A stretch of DNA of 64,000 bases from Bizionia saleffrena (lineage in GTDB: Bacteria; Bacteroidota; Bacteroidia; Flavobacteriales; Flavobacteriaceae). Position 1 is the first letter of the stretch, and every line of letters starts with the position of its first letter. This document shows, piece after piece, positions 54,315-63,219 of this stretch. A program made the translations under genes and the position numbers. The stretch covers positions 26,518-90,517 of the forward strand of contig NZ_VSKM01000011.1 in the NCBI RefSeq assembly GCF_008086175.1, read 5' to 3'. The notes below the pieces were generated by a model that saw only the letters and a list, made by a program, of their open reading frames with translations, was not told where the DNA came from and did not search any database.

Positions 54315-54719
54315 TTGAATACAGACGAAAACATAACATTTCAATTTAACCAAAGCTTAGGTCAATTATTTTATGCTGTTGCGTCTGCTGATAATACCGT
54401 TAGAGACGAAGAGGTCATTGGCACCGAGAAATTAATAAAAAATTACTGGCCACCTAAAGAGTCTTCTATAACCAATTCTAAAAACACCATTGTTAATACA
54501 TTTACAAACCTTTGTAAAGATAAAGAGCGTAGTGCTGAAGATTGTTACAATAGTTTTATAGACTTCAAAAAACAAAATGAATTTATTTTTACAGACCAAA
54601 TACGTATGCTCATTTTAAAAACAGCTAGGGAGATAGCGGTAAGTTTCTCTGGTATTAATAAATCGGAACTCATTCTACTCGGCACGCTTAATATTGAATT
54701 AAAAAAGGGGAGTTTATAA
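54315..54719 (+). CDS. TerB-like small protein, TTG start
   Basis: A 134-residue helical protein. The segment LGQLFYAVASADNTVRDEEVIGTEKLI resembles the metal-binding acidic turn of TerB-like domains (ADGxVxxEE), although the usual Gly is Asn here. No signal peptide. The only in-frame start after the upstream TAA (54294) is TTG at 54315, consistent with the promoter position. It is divergent from the kinase gene and carries the shared box promoter, so it is probably a regulon member. The TerB link is a moderate-confidence reading. Confidence 0.7.
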   Translation: MNTDENITFQFNQSLGQLFYAVASADNTVRDEEVIGTEKLIKNYWPPKESSITNSKNTIVNTFTNLCKDKERSAEDCYNSFIDFKKQNEFIFTDQIRMLILKTAREIAVSFSGINKSELILLGTLNIELKKGSL

Positions 54720-54846
54720 GTGGCTGCACCAACGTCGTATTGAAAGTTGATTTATCGATTATGACAAAAACTTTTGAAGAGAATATAAGGTAACTACGAA
54801 AACCAGTAAATATTCGAACTCTAAAAACACTTCCTTTAAAAATATA

Positions 54847-55767
54847 ATGGTAGAACTAACTAATATGCAAGACTGGTTTAATGATTATCCCTTTATTTTA
54901 ATGGCTTTCAAGTTTATGATTGTTGTTTTAGTCGTTACAATAGGCATACAATTAATAAGAGCCTATCTAAAACGAAAAATAACAAATACTGCCATTCGGT
55001 ATAAAGCGCAAAAAGGCACGGAGGTTTTTGGCTATATTTTACTTTTTTTGCTAGCAATCTCTTATTTTTCGGGTTCTATTAAAGATTTGACTCTTATTAT
55101 AGGAGTAATCACCGCTGGGTTGGCTTTTGCTTTGCAGGAGCTCATTTTGAGTATTGTCGGCTCTATTTATATTCTTTTATTTAAAGTGTACCAACCTGGA
55201 GATCGCATAGAAATTAATAATATTAAAGGCGATGTTATTGATGTGGATAGTATGTACACCACCATGATGGAGATTGGAGGATGGATAAGTGGCGATAACT
55301 ATAGCGGTCGGATTGTAAAGTTGAGTAATGCTTATGTTTTTAAAGGTGGTGTTTATAATTACTCGCAAGATTTTCCGTTTATTTGGGATGAACTTGATTT
55401 ACCTATTCGCTATGGATCAGATATTGATTTGGCAAAAGCGATTGTTATTAAAATAGCTTCTGAAATACTATCGGAATTTACAATTAATTCTAAATCACAA
55501 TGGGAAGGTATCGTTAAGAAATATTATATAGAAGATGCTGAAGTACAACCGACCTTAGCGGTATCACTTACCGATAATTGGATTAAATTTAACCTTAGGT
55601 ATATTGTAGATTTTAAAAAACGACGCTCTGTGAAACACCATTTAAGTGATAGAATTCGAGTAGAATTTGAAAATTCAGAAGGTAAAATTGTATTAGCGTC
55701 TGCCACCATTGAGCTTATTAAAATCCCAGAATTGGATGTTAAAGTAAATATCGCAAAGCAAGAATAG
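54847..55767 (+). CDS. MscS-family mechanosensitive channel
   Basis: A 306-residue small-conductance channel. Three membrane helices (about 15-37, 58-78, 82-112) include the pore-lining GVITAGLAFALQELILSIVGSIYILLFKVYQPGDRIEI, the MscS signature, followed by the cytoplasmic beta domain (IKGDVIDVDSMYTTMMEIG, YSGRIVKLSNAYVFKGGVYNYSQ). It would open on membrane tension after osmotic downshift. It starts 127 bases after the TerB-like gene on the same strand and may share its transcript. Confidence 0.92.
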   Translation: MVELTNMQDWFNDYPFILMAFKFMIVVLVVTIGIQLIRAYLKRKITNTAIRYKAQKGTEVFGYILLFLLAISYFSGSIKDLTLIIGVITAGLAFALQELILSIVGSIYILLFKVYQPGDRIEINNIKGDVIDVDSMYTTMMEIGGWISGDNYSGRIVKLSNAYVFKGGVYNYSQDFPFIWDELDLPIRYGSDIDLAKAIVIKIASEILSEFTINSKSQWEGIVKKYYIEDAEVQPTLAVSLTDNWIKFNLRYIVDFKKRRSVKHHLSDRIRVEFENSEGKIVLASATIELIKIPELDVKVNIAKQE

Positions 55768-56189
55768 AACATTACTCAATTCCCGTTTATAGTCGTTATT
55801 ACTCTGCGTTAGTACACTTATTATTTAGTTACTCTAAAAAATAGCGCTTGCAAACTTCAGAGTTCATCATTAATAGTCTTTGTAATTTTAATTTCTCAGT
55901 TATTATTTCTTAATGTTATCTTACTCGTACCAAAGCGCTTATTTTAAATTTCAAAACCGACTACCTTCTACGCCTGTTACAATTTGCTCTCTATACATGA
56001 TAAAACCTTGATTACAAGTTTTGATTATTATAGACGACCTAAGTTATTTAATATCATTTTAGACTACCTTTTGATGTTTTGTAGGTTCCATTAAAAAATC
56101 AACGCAATGAATATCCACGATAGTAGGATGTATCCTGTTAAGGCCATATCTTAGAGGTGTCAAAAAATAGGACCGCTAAAATAACAACT
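55768..56189. other. Gap between MscS and phosphoesterase genes
   Basis: About 420 bases of AT-rich sequence, no gene, no box of the TGA-N5-ATCA type and no strong inverted repeat seen. Confidence 0.4.
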
Positions 56190-57410
56190 ATGAAATCGTT
56201 TTCTCTTTTAACTATTACTTTATTATGTGTTGCCCTATTATTAGTAGATATCACCGCCTTTTATTGGTTGCAATCCATAATGCATTTTGTAGATTCTGTG
56301 ATTTTTAAAACACTACTATACACTATGTTTTGGCTGTTCACTGTGGGGTTGGTGGTATCCATTTTAGTTTTAAAAATTACTTTAGACGCTATTAGCCCAG
56401 TAAGAAAGCAATTACTTATTTCCAGGTTTTATGGGCTTGGTGTTTTATCTTTTGTCCCCAAGCTTGTCTTTATTATTGTAATCTCAATTCTCTATTTTAC
56501 CAACTTCTTATTTTCTGAAAACAAGTCGCTAATTATAATTCCTATAATTGGAGTGCTTTCAGGATTCTTACCTTTTTTCGTGATTTTACATGGTGTTTTT
56601 AAAGCTATTTATAAATTTAAAGTATACCATCATACAATAGAATCTAAACGCCTACCAAAATCTTTCGATGGATTAACGATTGTTCAAATTTCAGATTTGC
56701 ATTTAGGTAGTTTCAATTACGCCTATAAAAAACTAGAAAGTGCTATTGAAAAGATTAATAATTTAAAACCCGATTATATTGTTATAACCGGCGATTTAGT
56801 AAATAATTATGCTTGGGAATTACGCGGGTGGGACAGCGTTTTTAAAAAATTAGAAGCAAAAAAAGGAAAATATGCTATTTTAGGTAATCACGATTATGGC
56901 GATTACAGCGAATGGGAAACACCAGAATTAAAGCAGGAGAATTTTGAGGCGATTCAACACTTTTTCAAGACAATTAATTTTAAATTATTACTAAACGCGT
57001 CTGAGGTTATCTCAAAAGATACTGAGAAAATAGCAATAATAGGTATAGAAAACTGGGGAAAACCCGCCTTTAAGGAGTATGGCGATTTAAAGAAAGCGAT
57101 GGCCAATATTGAAAACATTCCGTTTAAAATTCTATTGTCGCACGATCCTACACACTGGCCTGAGGAAGTTATAGATAAAACCGATATTACGTTAACTCTT
57201 GCTGGCCACACTCACGGTATGCAGGCCGCATTTCAATATAAAAACTTGCAATGGAGTCCTATAAAATATAAGTTTAAACATTGGGCCGGCCTGTACCAAC
57301 ACAAATCTCAATACCTTTATGTTAATCGAGGTTTGGGATGGTTAGGGTTCCCTGCTCGAATTGGTATGCGTCCAGAAATTACTTTTATAGCATTAAAAAC
57401 GAAAACTTAA
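56190..57410 (+). CDS. Membrane-anchored metallophosphoesterase (YkuE-like)
   Basis: A calcineurin-like phosphoesterase of about 406 residues. About four membrane helices occupy the first 140 residues; the catalytic domain then has the metal motifs QISDLHLGSF, TGDLVNN, GNHDYGDY, LSHDPTHW and LAGHTHGMQ in the standard order. This fits the YkuE/TMEM62-like group, possibly acting on lipid or nucleotide phosphodiesters at the membrane. I chose ATG 56190 (MKSFSLLTITLLC); an upstream GTG at 56157 is possible. It converges with the mlaD gene. Confidence 0.92.
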   Translation: MKSFSLLTITLLCVALLLVDITAFYWLQSIMHFVDSVIFKTLLYTMFWLFTVGLVVSILVLKITLDAISPVRKQLLISRFYGLGVLSFVPKLVFIIVISILYFTNFLFSENKSLIIIPIIGVLSGFLPFFVILHGVFKAIYKFKVYHHTIESKRLPKSFDGLTIVQISDLHLGSFNYAYKKLESAIEKINNLKPDYIVITGDLVNNYAWELRGWDSVFKKLEAKKGKYAILGNHDYGDYSEWETPELKQENFEAIQHFFKTINFKLLLNASEVISKDTEKIAIIGIENWGKPAFKEYGDLKKAMANIENIPFKILLSHDPTHWPEEVIDKTDITLTLAGHTHGMQAAFQYKNLQWSPIKYKFKHWAGLYQHKSQYLYVNRGLGWLGFPARIGMRPEITFIALKTKT

Positions 57411-57444
57411 TTAAGTCTTTAGCCCGAAATACAATAACTGCGTC

Positions 57445-58434
57445 TTACTTCTCTTTTTTCGCCGCTTTTCTTTCTTGGCGTTCTAACTTTCTAAAATAAC
57501 CTCGGGTTAGAAAATTATGCTTAAGCGCTTCCATATTTTCGTTAAACTTGTCTGTACCCTCATTTATATTCTGTAATGTAGATTTTAAACTATTCACTAA
57601 GGCGGTGTCTTGCACGATGTAATTATACGCCCCCTCGCTAGAATTAAAGTCTGAAACAGCAGCGTTAACCGCATCTACTACACTATCCATTTTCGCACTA
57701 GACGCTTCAAGATTAGTTACCATTGCTTTTAATTTAGCACCAGATAAGGTATCGTTAAGCAAAACGCCTAACACAGAGGTGTCGTTAGTTTTTAATTTTA
57801 AGAGTATTTTATTTACTTCACGAATAGAGTTAGAGGCACCATAACTTGCATTTTTAAGACTAGCGATAGATATTTTTAAGTCTTTTGCCATAGTTGTATC
57901 ATTAAGTAATACGCCAATAGTTCCTTCTCCTTGAGTAATATTTTTTGTTATTTTCAACAAATCGGAAGTCAATATCGCTGCATTTTCTGAACTCGTATTT
58001 AACGTGTTTAAAATATCTTCTGGCCCGATTTTACTGTAAGACTCAATACGGTCGCCATTTTTTATAACCTCTGAAGCCCCTTTGCCTGGCACAATATTCA
58101 CAATCATATTACCTACTAATCCATCTGATCCAATAGTTGCAATAGCATTTTTTTTAATGTGAGTAATAATTTTCTCATCGATACTCATATTTATTTTTAT
58201 TGTTGAATCGTTAATCATTAAGATGCCTTTAACCGTACCAATATTTATTCCAGCATAGCGCACATTATTACCGTTTTGCAAACCATTTACATTCTGAAAA
58301 AAAGAACTAATCGTAAATGTTTTCTTAAACATATCTTGACGTTGTCCTATAAGATAAACCGCCGCAATAAATAGAATTATCCCAATAATTACAAAGAGCC
58401 CTAAATTAAATTTTTGTGAGTTTGAATGTTTCAT
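57445..58434 (-). CDS. mlaD: MlaD-like MCE-domain lipid-transport protein
   Basis: A 329-residue periplasmic substrate-binding component anchored by one N-terminal helix (LGLFVIIGIILFIAAVYLIG). The MCE domain follows at about 35-120 (FFQNVNGLQNGNNVRYAGINIGTVKGI, GLVGNMIVNIVPG), and the rest is helical and coiled, ending in a Lys-rich tail. With the ATPase and permease just upstream it forms a retrograde or anterograde phospholipid transporter between the membranes. It begins two bases after the mlaF stop. Confidence 0.9.
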   Translation of the reverse strand: MKHSNSQKFNLGLFVIIGIILFIAAVYLIGQRQDMFKKTFTISSFFQNVNGLQNGNNVRYAGINIGTVKGILMINDSTIKINMSIDEKIITHIKKNAIATIGSDGLVGNMIVNIVPGKGASEVIKNGDRIESYSKIGPEDILNTLNTSSENAAILTSDLLKITKNITQGEGTIGVLLNDTTMAKDLKISIASLKNASYGASNSIREVNKILLKLKTNDTSVLGVLLNDTLSGAKLKAMVTNLEASSAKMDSVVDAVNAAVSDFNSSEGAYNYIVQDTALVNSLKSTLQNINEGTDKFNENMEALKHNFLTRGYFRKLERQERKAAKKEK

Positions 58435-58436
58435 AA

Positions 58437-59198
58437 TTATTTATTTTTAAAAAAGGCTTTTATTTTTGGATCTTCACGCTTAGATAAATCTGCAAATGAG
58501 CCTTCTGCATAATTGGTACCATCAATTAGTAGAATCATTCTATCTGAAATAACACGAGCACAATCGACATCGTGAGTGATAATAAGTGATGATGTGCCAT
58601 ATTTTTTCTGAATCTCCTGCATAAGCATTATAATTTCTTTTGATGTAATAGGATCTAAGCCACTGGTAGGCTCATCGTAAAGCATAATTTTCGGTTTTAA
58701 GATGAGGGTTCTAGCCAAAGCCACGCGCTTTTGCATTCCACCAGACAATTCTGAAGGCATTAAATCGATAGCGTGGATTAACCCAACACTCTCTAACGCT
58801 TCCATAACCATAGCTTCGGTATTGGTCTCATCAAATCTATCGGAATGACGTCTTAAGGGAAATTCTAAATTTTCTCGTACCGTCATAGAATCGTACAAAG
58901 CACTTCCTTGGAAAAGGAATCCTATATCTGCTCTTAAAATATCTAAAGCTCTCTGGTCTAAATTAGTAATATCTTTGTCCATTACAGAAATCGAGCCGCT
59001 ATCTAATTCCATTAAGCCCACTAAGCATTTTATCATTACAGACTTTCCAGAACCGGATTTACCCATTATCACCAAATTTTCACCTTGATAAAGTTTTAAA
59101 TTAAAACCGTTAATTACGTGGTTATCTCCAAAGCTTTTTTGCAGGTCTTTAATCTCTAAAACAATGTCACGTTCGGTTATGTGCTTTTTATCCATCAT
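58437..59198 (-). CDS. mlaF: MlaF-like ABC transporter ATPase
   Basis: A 253-residue ABC ATPase with Walker A GKSGSGKS (about 45-52), the Q-loop FLFQGSALYDSMTVREN, signature LSGGMQKRVALART and Walker B KIMLYDEPTSGLDP. The MlaF-type LSGGMQKR and the QGSALYDSMTV segment set it apart from other ABC families. It overlaps the end of mlaE by four bases and is followed after two bases by mlaD. Confidence 0.95.
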   Translation of the reverse strand: MMDKKHITERDIVLEIKDLQKSFGDNHVINGFNLKLYQGENLVIMGKSGSGKSVMIKCLVGLMELDSGSISVMDKDITNLDQRALDILRADIGFLFQGSALYDSMTVRENLEFPLRRHSDRFDETNTEAMVMEALESVGLIHAIDLMPSELSGGMQKRVALARTLILKPKIMLYDEPTSGLDPITSKEIIMLMQEIQKKYGTSSLIITHDVDCARVISDRMILLIDGTNYAEGSFADLSKREDPKIKAFFKNK

Positions 59199-59977
59199 AA
59201 ATCAAAGAAAATATCAGTTACAAAAACGGCAATAAAGTCTATTACAAATAATAACAGAGAAGCTACGACTACGGCCGAATTTGCCGCCTTACCAACGCCG
59301 GCCGTCCCTTTTTTACAATAATACCCTTTATAGCACCCCACTATACCAATGGCTAAACCAAAAAAGAATGTTTTAATGGTTGCTGGTATAATATCGGCAA
59401 ATTCTAAGGCATTAAACACCTGATTAAAATAGAGTGTAAAAGAGACATTCCCTTTGCTGTTTTCAATTAAAAAGGAGCCATATAAGGCTATGGCATCACC
59501 GATAATAACCAATAGAGGAAGCATAAGAGTAACTGCCAAAACACGCGTTACTACTAAATATTTAAACGGATTAGTTCCCGAAACTTCCATTGCATCAATT
59601 TGCTCAGTAACACGCATAGAACCTAACTCTGCACCAATACTAGAACCTATTCTCCCCGCACAAACCAGAGCTATAATGATAGGGCCAATTTCTCTAACTA
59701 TAGATATACTCACCATAGATGGCATCCAACTTGCGGCACCAAACTCCATTAAAGTGGGACGTGTTTGCAAGGTGATAACCAAACCAATTATAAACCCAGT
59801 AATACAGACCAAAAAGAGAGAGCGATTACCCATATTATAGCATTGTCGTCCTAATTCTTTCAATTCTAAAGGACGTTTAAGTACATCTTTAAAAAATCGA
59901 ACGGTAAAAAACGACAATTCTCCAATTTCGGTAAAAAAGGACTTTGAGGCGGATTTTATGTTAGTAAAAATATGCAT
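59195..59977 (-). CDS. mlaE: MlaE-like ABC transporter permease
   Basis: A 260-residue permease of the MlaE family with five or six membrane helices. Typical stretches are FITGFIIGLVITLQTRPTLMEFGA, SIVREIGPIIIALVCAGRIGSSIGAELGSMRVTEQIDAMEVSGTNPFKYLVVTRV and the late GKAANSAVVVASLLLFVIDFIAVF. First gene of the mlaE-F-D operon. Its promoter carries a CRP/FNR-like box in the centre of a long perfect palindrome, so lipid transport appears to be linked to the neighbouring stress regulon. Confidence 0.94.
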   Translation of the reverse strand: MHIFTNIKSASKSFFTEIGELSFFTVRFFKDVLKRPLELKELGRQCYNMGNRSLFLVCITGFIIGLVITLQTRPTLMEFGAASWMPSMVSISIVREIGPIIIALVCAGRIGSSIGAELGSMRVTEQIDAMEVSGTNPFKYLVVTRVLAVTLMLPLLVIIGDAIALYGSFLIENSKGNVSFTLYFNQVFNALEFADIIPATIKTFFFGLAIGIVGCYKGYYCKKGTAGVGKAANSAVVVASLLLFVIDFIAVFVTDIFFDL

Positions 59978-59996
59978 TGCGAATTTTAGGTTCGTT

Positions 59997-60039
59997 CAAA
60001 AATAGAAGATTATTGCGTACCCTAAGATGATAACCGTCA
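59997..60039 (-). promoter_or_regulatory. CRP/FNR-like box promoter of mlaE
   Basis: On the minus strand, box TGACGGTTATCA (60039-60028), 23-bp spacer, then a perfect TATTTTTG (60004-59997), 19 bases before the ATG. Confidence 0.7.
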
Positions 60040-60047
60040 TCTTAGGG
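60020..60047. repeat. 28-bp perfect inverted repeat around the mlaE box
   Basis: Arms CCCTAAGATGA and TCATCTTAGGG (11 bp, no mismatch) with a 6-base centre TAACCG. It could serve as a high-affinity operator; no T-run follows on either side. The remaining gap to 60326 holds only a minor dyad at 60189-60209. Confidence 0.8.
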
Positions 60048-60326
60048 ACTAACAATTAATTTATAATATTATATATAAGAATGCAAAACAGAAATAAAAC
60101 CTCTTTTAATTGACTTTTGATAATCGTGTTCCAAATACTCTTGATATCGAATAAAAACACATTACTAATGTAAATAAGGGACTAAATGTGGTTTTACCAA
60201 CTAAAACCAAGAAATAAAAACTAAACTCTAATACACTGTATTTCAACACCACGGGTATGCGCTATTATTTAACATATGCCGTCACGATTCTACTCTAATA
60301 ACTGACTCGATTTTATCTATTTTTTA

Positions 60327-60776
60327 CTACATTTTTTCATATCGTCCCGTTTTATCTTTCAATTCTATTCTATAAACGACCCCTACCATAGCTTCGTTAC
60401 TTTTTTGATGAGAATCTCTCATAGAATTTTTAATGGTAGTATCACCAGTCATTACGGGCATTACGGAGTCTCTCAGTATCTTAACACCTTCTTGGCGTTC
60501 TTCTCGTGTTTTTAATTCTTCGTATTTTCCCCAAGCAATAACACTTCGCCAATTACTCATATTTTCCATAACATCAACTTGAAAACACACCATCGGGTTT
60601 TTTCGCATCATATTAATCTTAAGTCCTTCCGTAGTATGTCCGTAAATATATTTCCCGTCATAAGCATAGGTTATAGGAACCACATAGGTTTTACCATCGG
60701 CGTGACAGCCTATTCTTCCAATTATAAGACTGTGCAATACAAATTCAATTTGTCTACTATTTAATTCTCCTAACAT
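60327..60776 (-). CDS. Pyridoxamine-5'-phosphate-oxidase-like flavin-binding protein
   Basis: A 149-residue split-beta-barrel protein of the PNPOx-like superfamily. The beginning (LNSRQIEFVLHSLIIGRIGCHADGKTYVVPITYAYDGKYIYGHTTEGLKINMMRKNPMVCFQVDVMENMSNWRSVIAWGKYEEL) matches the NimA-like/flavin-binding group rather than a true PdxH. It probably binds FMN or another cofactor and may take part in redox detoxification. Its box promoter is one of the clearest in the set, so it is a likely stress-regulon member. Confidence 0.88.
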   Translation of the reverse strand: MLGELNSRQIEFVLHSLIIGRIGCHADGKTYVVPITYAYDGKYIYGHTTEGLKINMMRKNPMVCFQVDVMENMSNWRSVIAWGKYEELKTREERQEGVKILRDSVMPVMTGDTTIKNSMRDSHQKSNEAMVGVVYRIELKDKTGRYEKM

Positions 60777-60807
60777 ATATTTTAACGTTATAAATTACAC
60801 TTATGCA

Positions 60808-60850
60808 TCAAGTTACGTAAAAAAAACAATTTTATAACTGATTTAAATCA
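60808..60850 (-). promoter_or_regulatory. CRP/FNR-like box promoter of the PNPOx-like gene
   Basis: On the minus strand, box TGATTTAAATCA (60850-60839; 14-bp perfect palindrome with flanking C/G), 23-bp spacer, TAACTTGA (60815-60808), 31 bases before the ATG. No gene is seen in the remaining gap to 61073. Confidence 0.75.
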
Positions 60851-61073
60851 GCCAAAAATGCTCACTTTACTTGGTCTTCTATTACTATTTAGTATGCTAC
60901 GGAGGTAGGTGTTTAAAAATATTCGTATCGGGCTGTTAGACACAACTAATGCACCATTTAAAACCTTACAATCTTGAAGCGTCCGCATTTCTCGATCACC
61001 AATTTAAGTGCCGATAACAGAAGTCTTATGGGCACTATATTTCTAATTTTACGCTTTAAAACCTATCACATTT

Positions 61074-61841
61074 TTAACGTGATGGATACCTGTTTAACAA
61101 ACTTAATTCTAATGCTTTTCTTACGTTACTCAAAATTTTATCCACCTCTTCCACCGTAACATTTCTTATTTCAGCAATATCTTGTAAACTAAGATGTTGT
61201 TTTGTTGAGAGCTCAAAAACCGTTTGCATTGGTAGCGAGAGATTATGTAAAACCAATTGAATATGACGGCTTAGAGCTTCTTCATTTAAGTCTTTATCTA
61301 TAGTATTAGTAAGGGCTTTCAAGTTATCTTCTATAAATACGTGGTTCAAAGTATAGTCATTTTTATTATATGAACTATCGTTCAATTCTTCAATCATTAC
61401 TAAATCACCTCCACCGTCAGTACTAAAGTTTTCTTCCATAGCGTCCCATTCAGGCTTCGAATAGTCGTCAATATTTTTAAAGAAAAAGTCATCAAATTCT
61501 TCCTCAATAATTACATCCTCTAAAAGGGCATTTGTTTTTTTGAAAAGCCAGAGATAAAAATCCTTATCATCGGTAATAGTTTCTATATGGTCATAAATCT
61601 CTATGAAGAGTTGATCTATAAAATCGTCAGCTTTGTACATTCCTTTAGGAAAGCCCCCTTTATTAATTGCTGCATCTAGCCGTCCTTTGATATATATTTT
61701 CAATTCGGGCATAATTTTTAGTAGATGCTGATTAAAATGAATTTTATCACCTTCCTTTTTCGATTTAATCAGTTTAGGAAATGTTGTTTTTGCAATAATG
61801 CGCAGATGATTTTCGTGATAATATGAAATATTTCTCTTCAT
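61074..61841 (-). CDS. Sigma-70-like (ECF-type) RNA polymerase sigma factor
   Basis: A 255-residue protein read as a divergent ECF sigma factor. The N-terminal part, about 30-120, has a region-2-like helical block (YKADDFIDQLFIEIYDHIETITDDKDFYLWLFKKTNALLEDVI). An acidic, poorly conserved linker (about 121-185) follows, then a region-4 HTH near the end: LSLPMQTVFELSTKQHLSLQDIAEIRNVTVEEVDKILSNVRKALELSLL. The long acidic linker and weak region 2 are unusual, so it might be a sigma-like regulator rather than a working sigma. No anti-sigma gene is adjacent. Confidence 0.75.
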   Translation of the reverse strand: MKRNISYYHENHLRIIAKTTFPKLIKSKKEGDKIHFNQHLLKIMPELKIYIKGRLDAAINKGGFPKGMYKADDFIDQLFIEIYDHIETITDDKDFYLWLFKKTNALLEDVIIEEEFDDFFFKNIDDYSKPEWDAMEENFSTDGGGDLVMIEELNDSSYNKNDYTLNHVFIEDNLKALTNTIDKDLNEEALSRHIQLVLHNLSLPMQTVFELSTKQHLSLQDIAEIRNVTVEEVDKILSNVRKALELSLLNRYPSR

Positions 61842-62040
61842 TAGTTTTCTATTTAAGTAATTTATATTCGACGTAACAAATTGTGATTTATTGTTTCAGA
61901 TAGAGGCGATAGACTCTATGTATAGAGCCCTCCTGTAAAAGTAAAACATCACTTAAAAATCGCTCAATTTTACAAAATATTGAATTTTGAAACACGCAAC
62001 TCTTTTCATTAAATTTAAGACTAAAAGAGAAGGTGTCCAA

Positions 62041-62083
62041 TGACCTAGATCAGTTTTAGAACGGAAAAATGAAAGCACTTTTA
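62041..62083 (+). promoter_or_regulatory. CRP/FNR-like box promoter before the SDR pseudogene
   Basis: Box TGACCTAGATCA (62041-62052), 23-bp spacer, CACTTTTA (62076-62083). The -7-like element has C in place of the first T, unlike the other seven, which may reflect decay with its gene. Confidence 0.6.
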
Positions 62084-62132
62084 GATTCTACTGCTAAATC
62101 TTATTTTTTTTAAAATAAAAACACAATAAAGA

Positions 62133-62875
62133 GTAATTGTAATTACTGAAGATGCCGGAGGTATAGCTCTATAGTGCGCAAGGGTACTAAAAAAGGATTT
62201 GTTAATTATCACCGACTATTCACAAGCATTAGTTGATATATCGATTACTAGTCTTATAAAAGAAGGTTTTAGTGCTAAAGGAACACCTTGCGATATTACG
62301 AATGAAGATGATATCGAGAAACTTGTAGATTTTACATCCCGAAATGGGCTGTTCAAAGCGCTAATTCATACTGCTGGTATAAGCGGACCCTTGAAAGATT
62401 TAAAAAAGTTTTTACAATCGATTGGCTAGCCACAGAGCTGTTAATTGATGGCTTTTATAGATTAGCAACGAAAAATTCTTCTGCAGTTTTACTAACTTCA
62501 GTGATGTCTCATACAGAACCAACAAACGCCAACTATTATGCTGCCTTGTCTAATCCCAAAAAGGTCGATTCATTCAACACGATTAGCAAATTCGTAAATG
62601 AGAGTTCTAATATAATGTATATTTTCGCGAAACGTGGCGTGCAATTTCTAACTCAGAAACACGCAGATAAGTGGGGTAAAAAAGCAGCTGAAGAACATCC
62701 AGAAAGAATGGCGTTAATAAAAAAAGCAACGCCTTTAAAAAGAAATGGTCAACCAGAAGACATTGCCGATGTTATTCGCTTTTTAATTAGTGATGACGCA
62801 AGATTAATTACTGGCACCAATATTCTTTTAGATGGTGGTGTTATTAATAATATTAAAAAAGCCAACCAATCCTAA
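62133..62875 (+). pseudogene. Decayed short-chain dehydrogenase/reductase (SDR)
   Basis: Three fragments in order. First, VIVITEDAGGIAL-stop-CARVLKKDLLIITDYSQA, where intact SDRs have GGAGGIG: the nucleotide motif is altered and broken by TAG. It continues (CDITNEDDIEKLVDF, ALIHTAGISGPL) to a frameshift near 62400. The second frame resumes with FTIDWLATELLIDGFYRLATKNSSAVLLTSVMSH and runs to TAA at 62875 with the SDR end KKATPLKRNGQPEDIADVIRFLISDDARLITGTNILLDGGV. The ISPGxxxTPM segment expected after KWGKK is missing. The catalytic Tyr is replaced too (IMYIFAKRG). Clearly non-functional. Confidence 0.85.
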
Positions 62876-63219
62876 TTACGTTTACGTAATTGTGAGGTTT
62901 AAACTCTAACCGATAACTTACAGAATCTTGGTTTGAAATAATTCCAAGTTTCAATTTTAATAGTAATGGCACCCTCAAATTTGAGATAAGATTGTTAACG
63001 TATGGCAGACGCGATAGCACTAATATTGAGATATGCCTTAAACAAGAATATGCTACGTAACAAATAGATTAGCTAACAATCCCTTTACGGTTCTCCATCA
63101 AACCCAATTTATCAAGAGATGGTTAAATTTGGCAGTATCTTCATTCAATACCACACAGTAGATAACTGTGTGGTTAATACAATATTATTACAACAACCAA
63201 CTTATTGATGATAGTTTAA
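62876..63219. other. Gap before the T9SS adhesin end, with a hairpin
   Basis: No gene seen. A perfect 10-bp stem, ACCACACAGT/ACTGTGTGGT with loop AGATA, lies at 63150-63174, downstream of the adhesin gene on its strand. It lacks a T-run, so termination there would be factor-assisted or the hairpin may only protect the mRNA. Confidence 0.5.
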
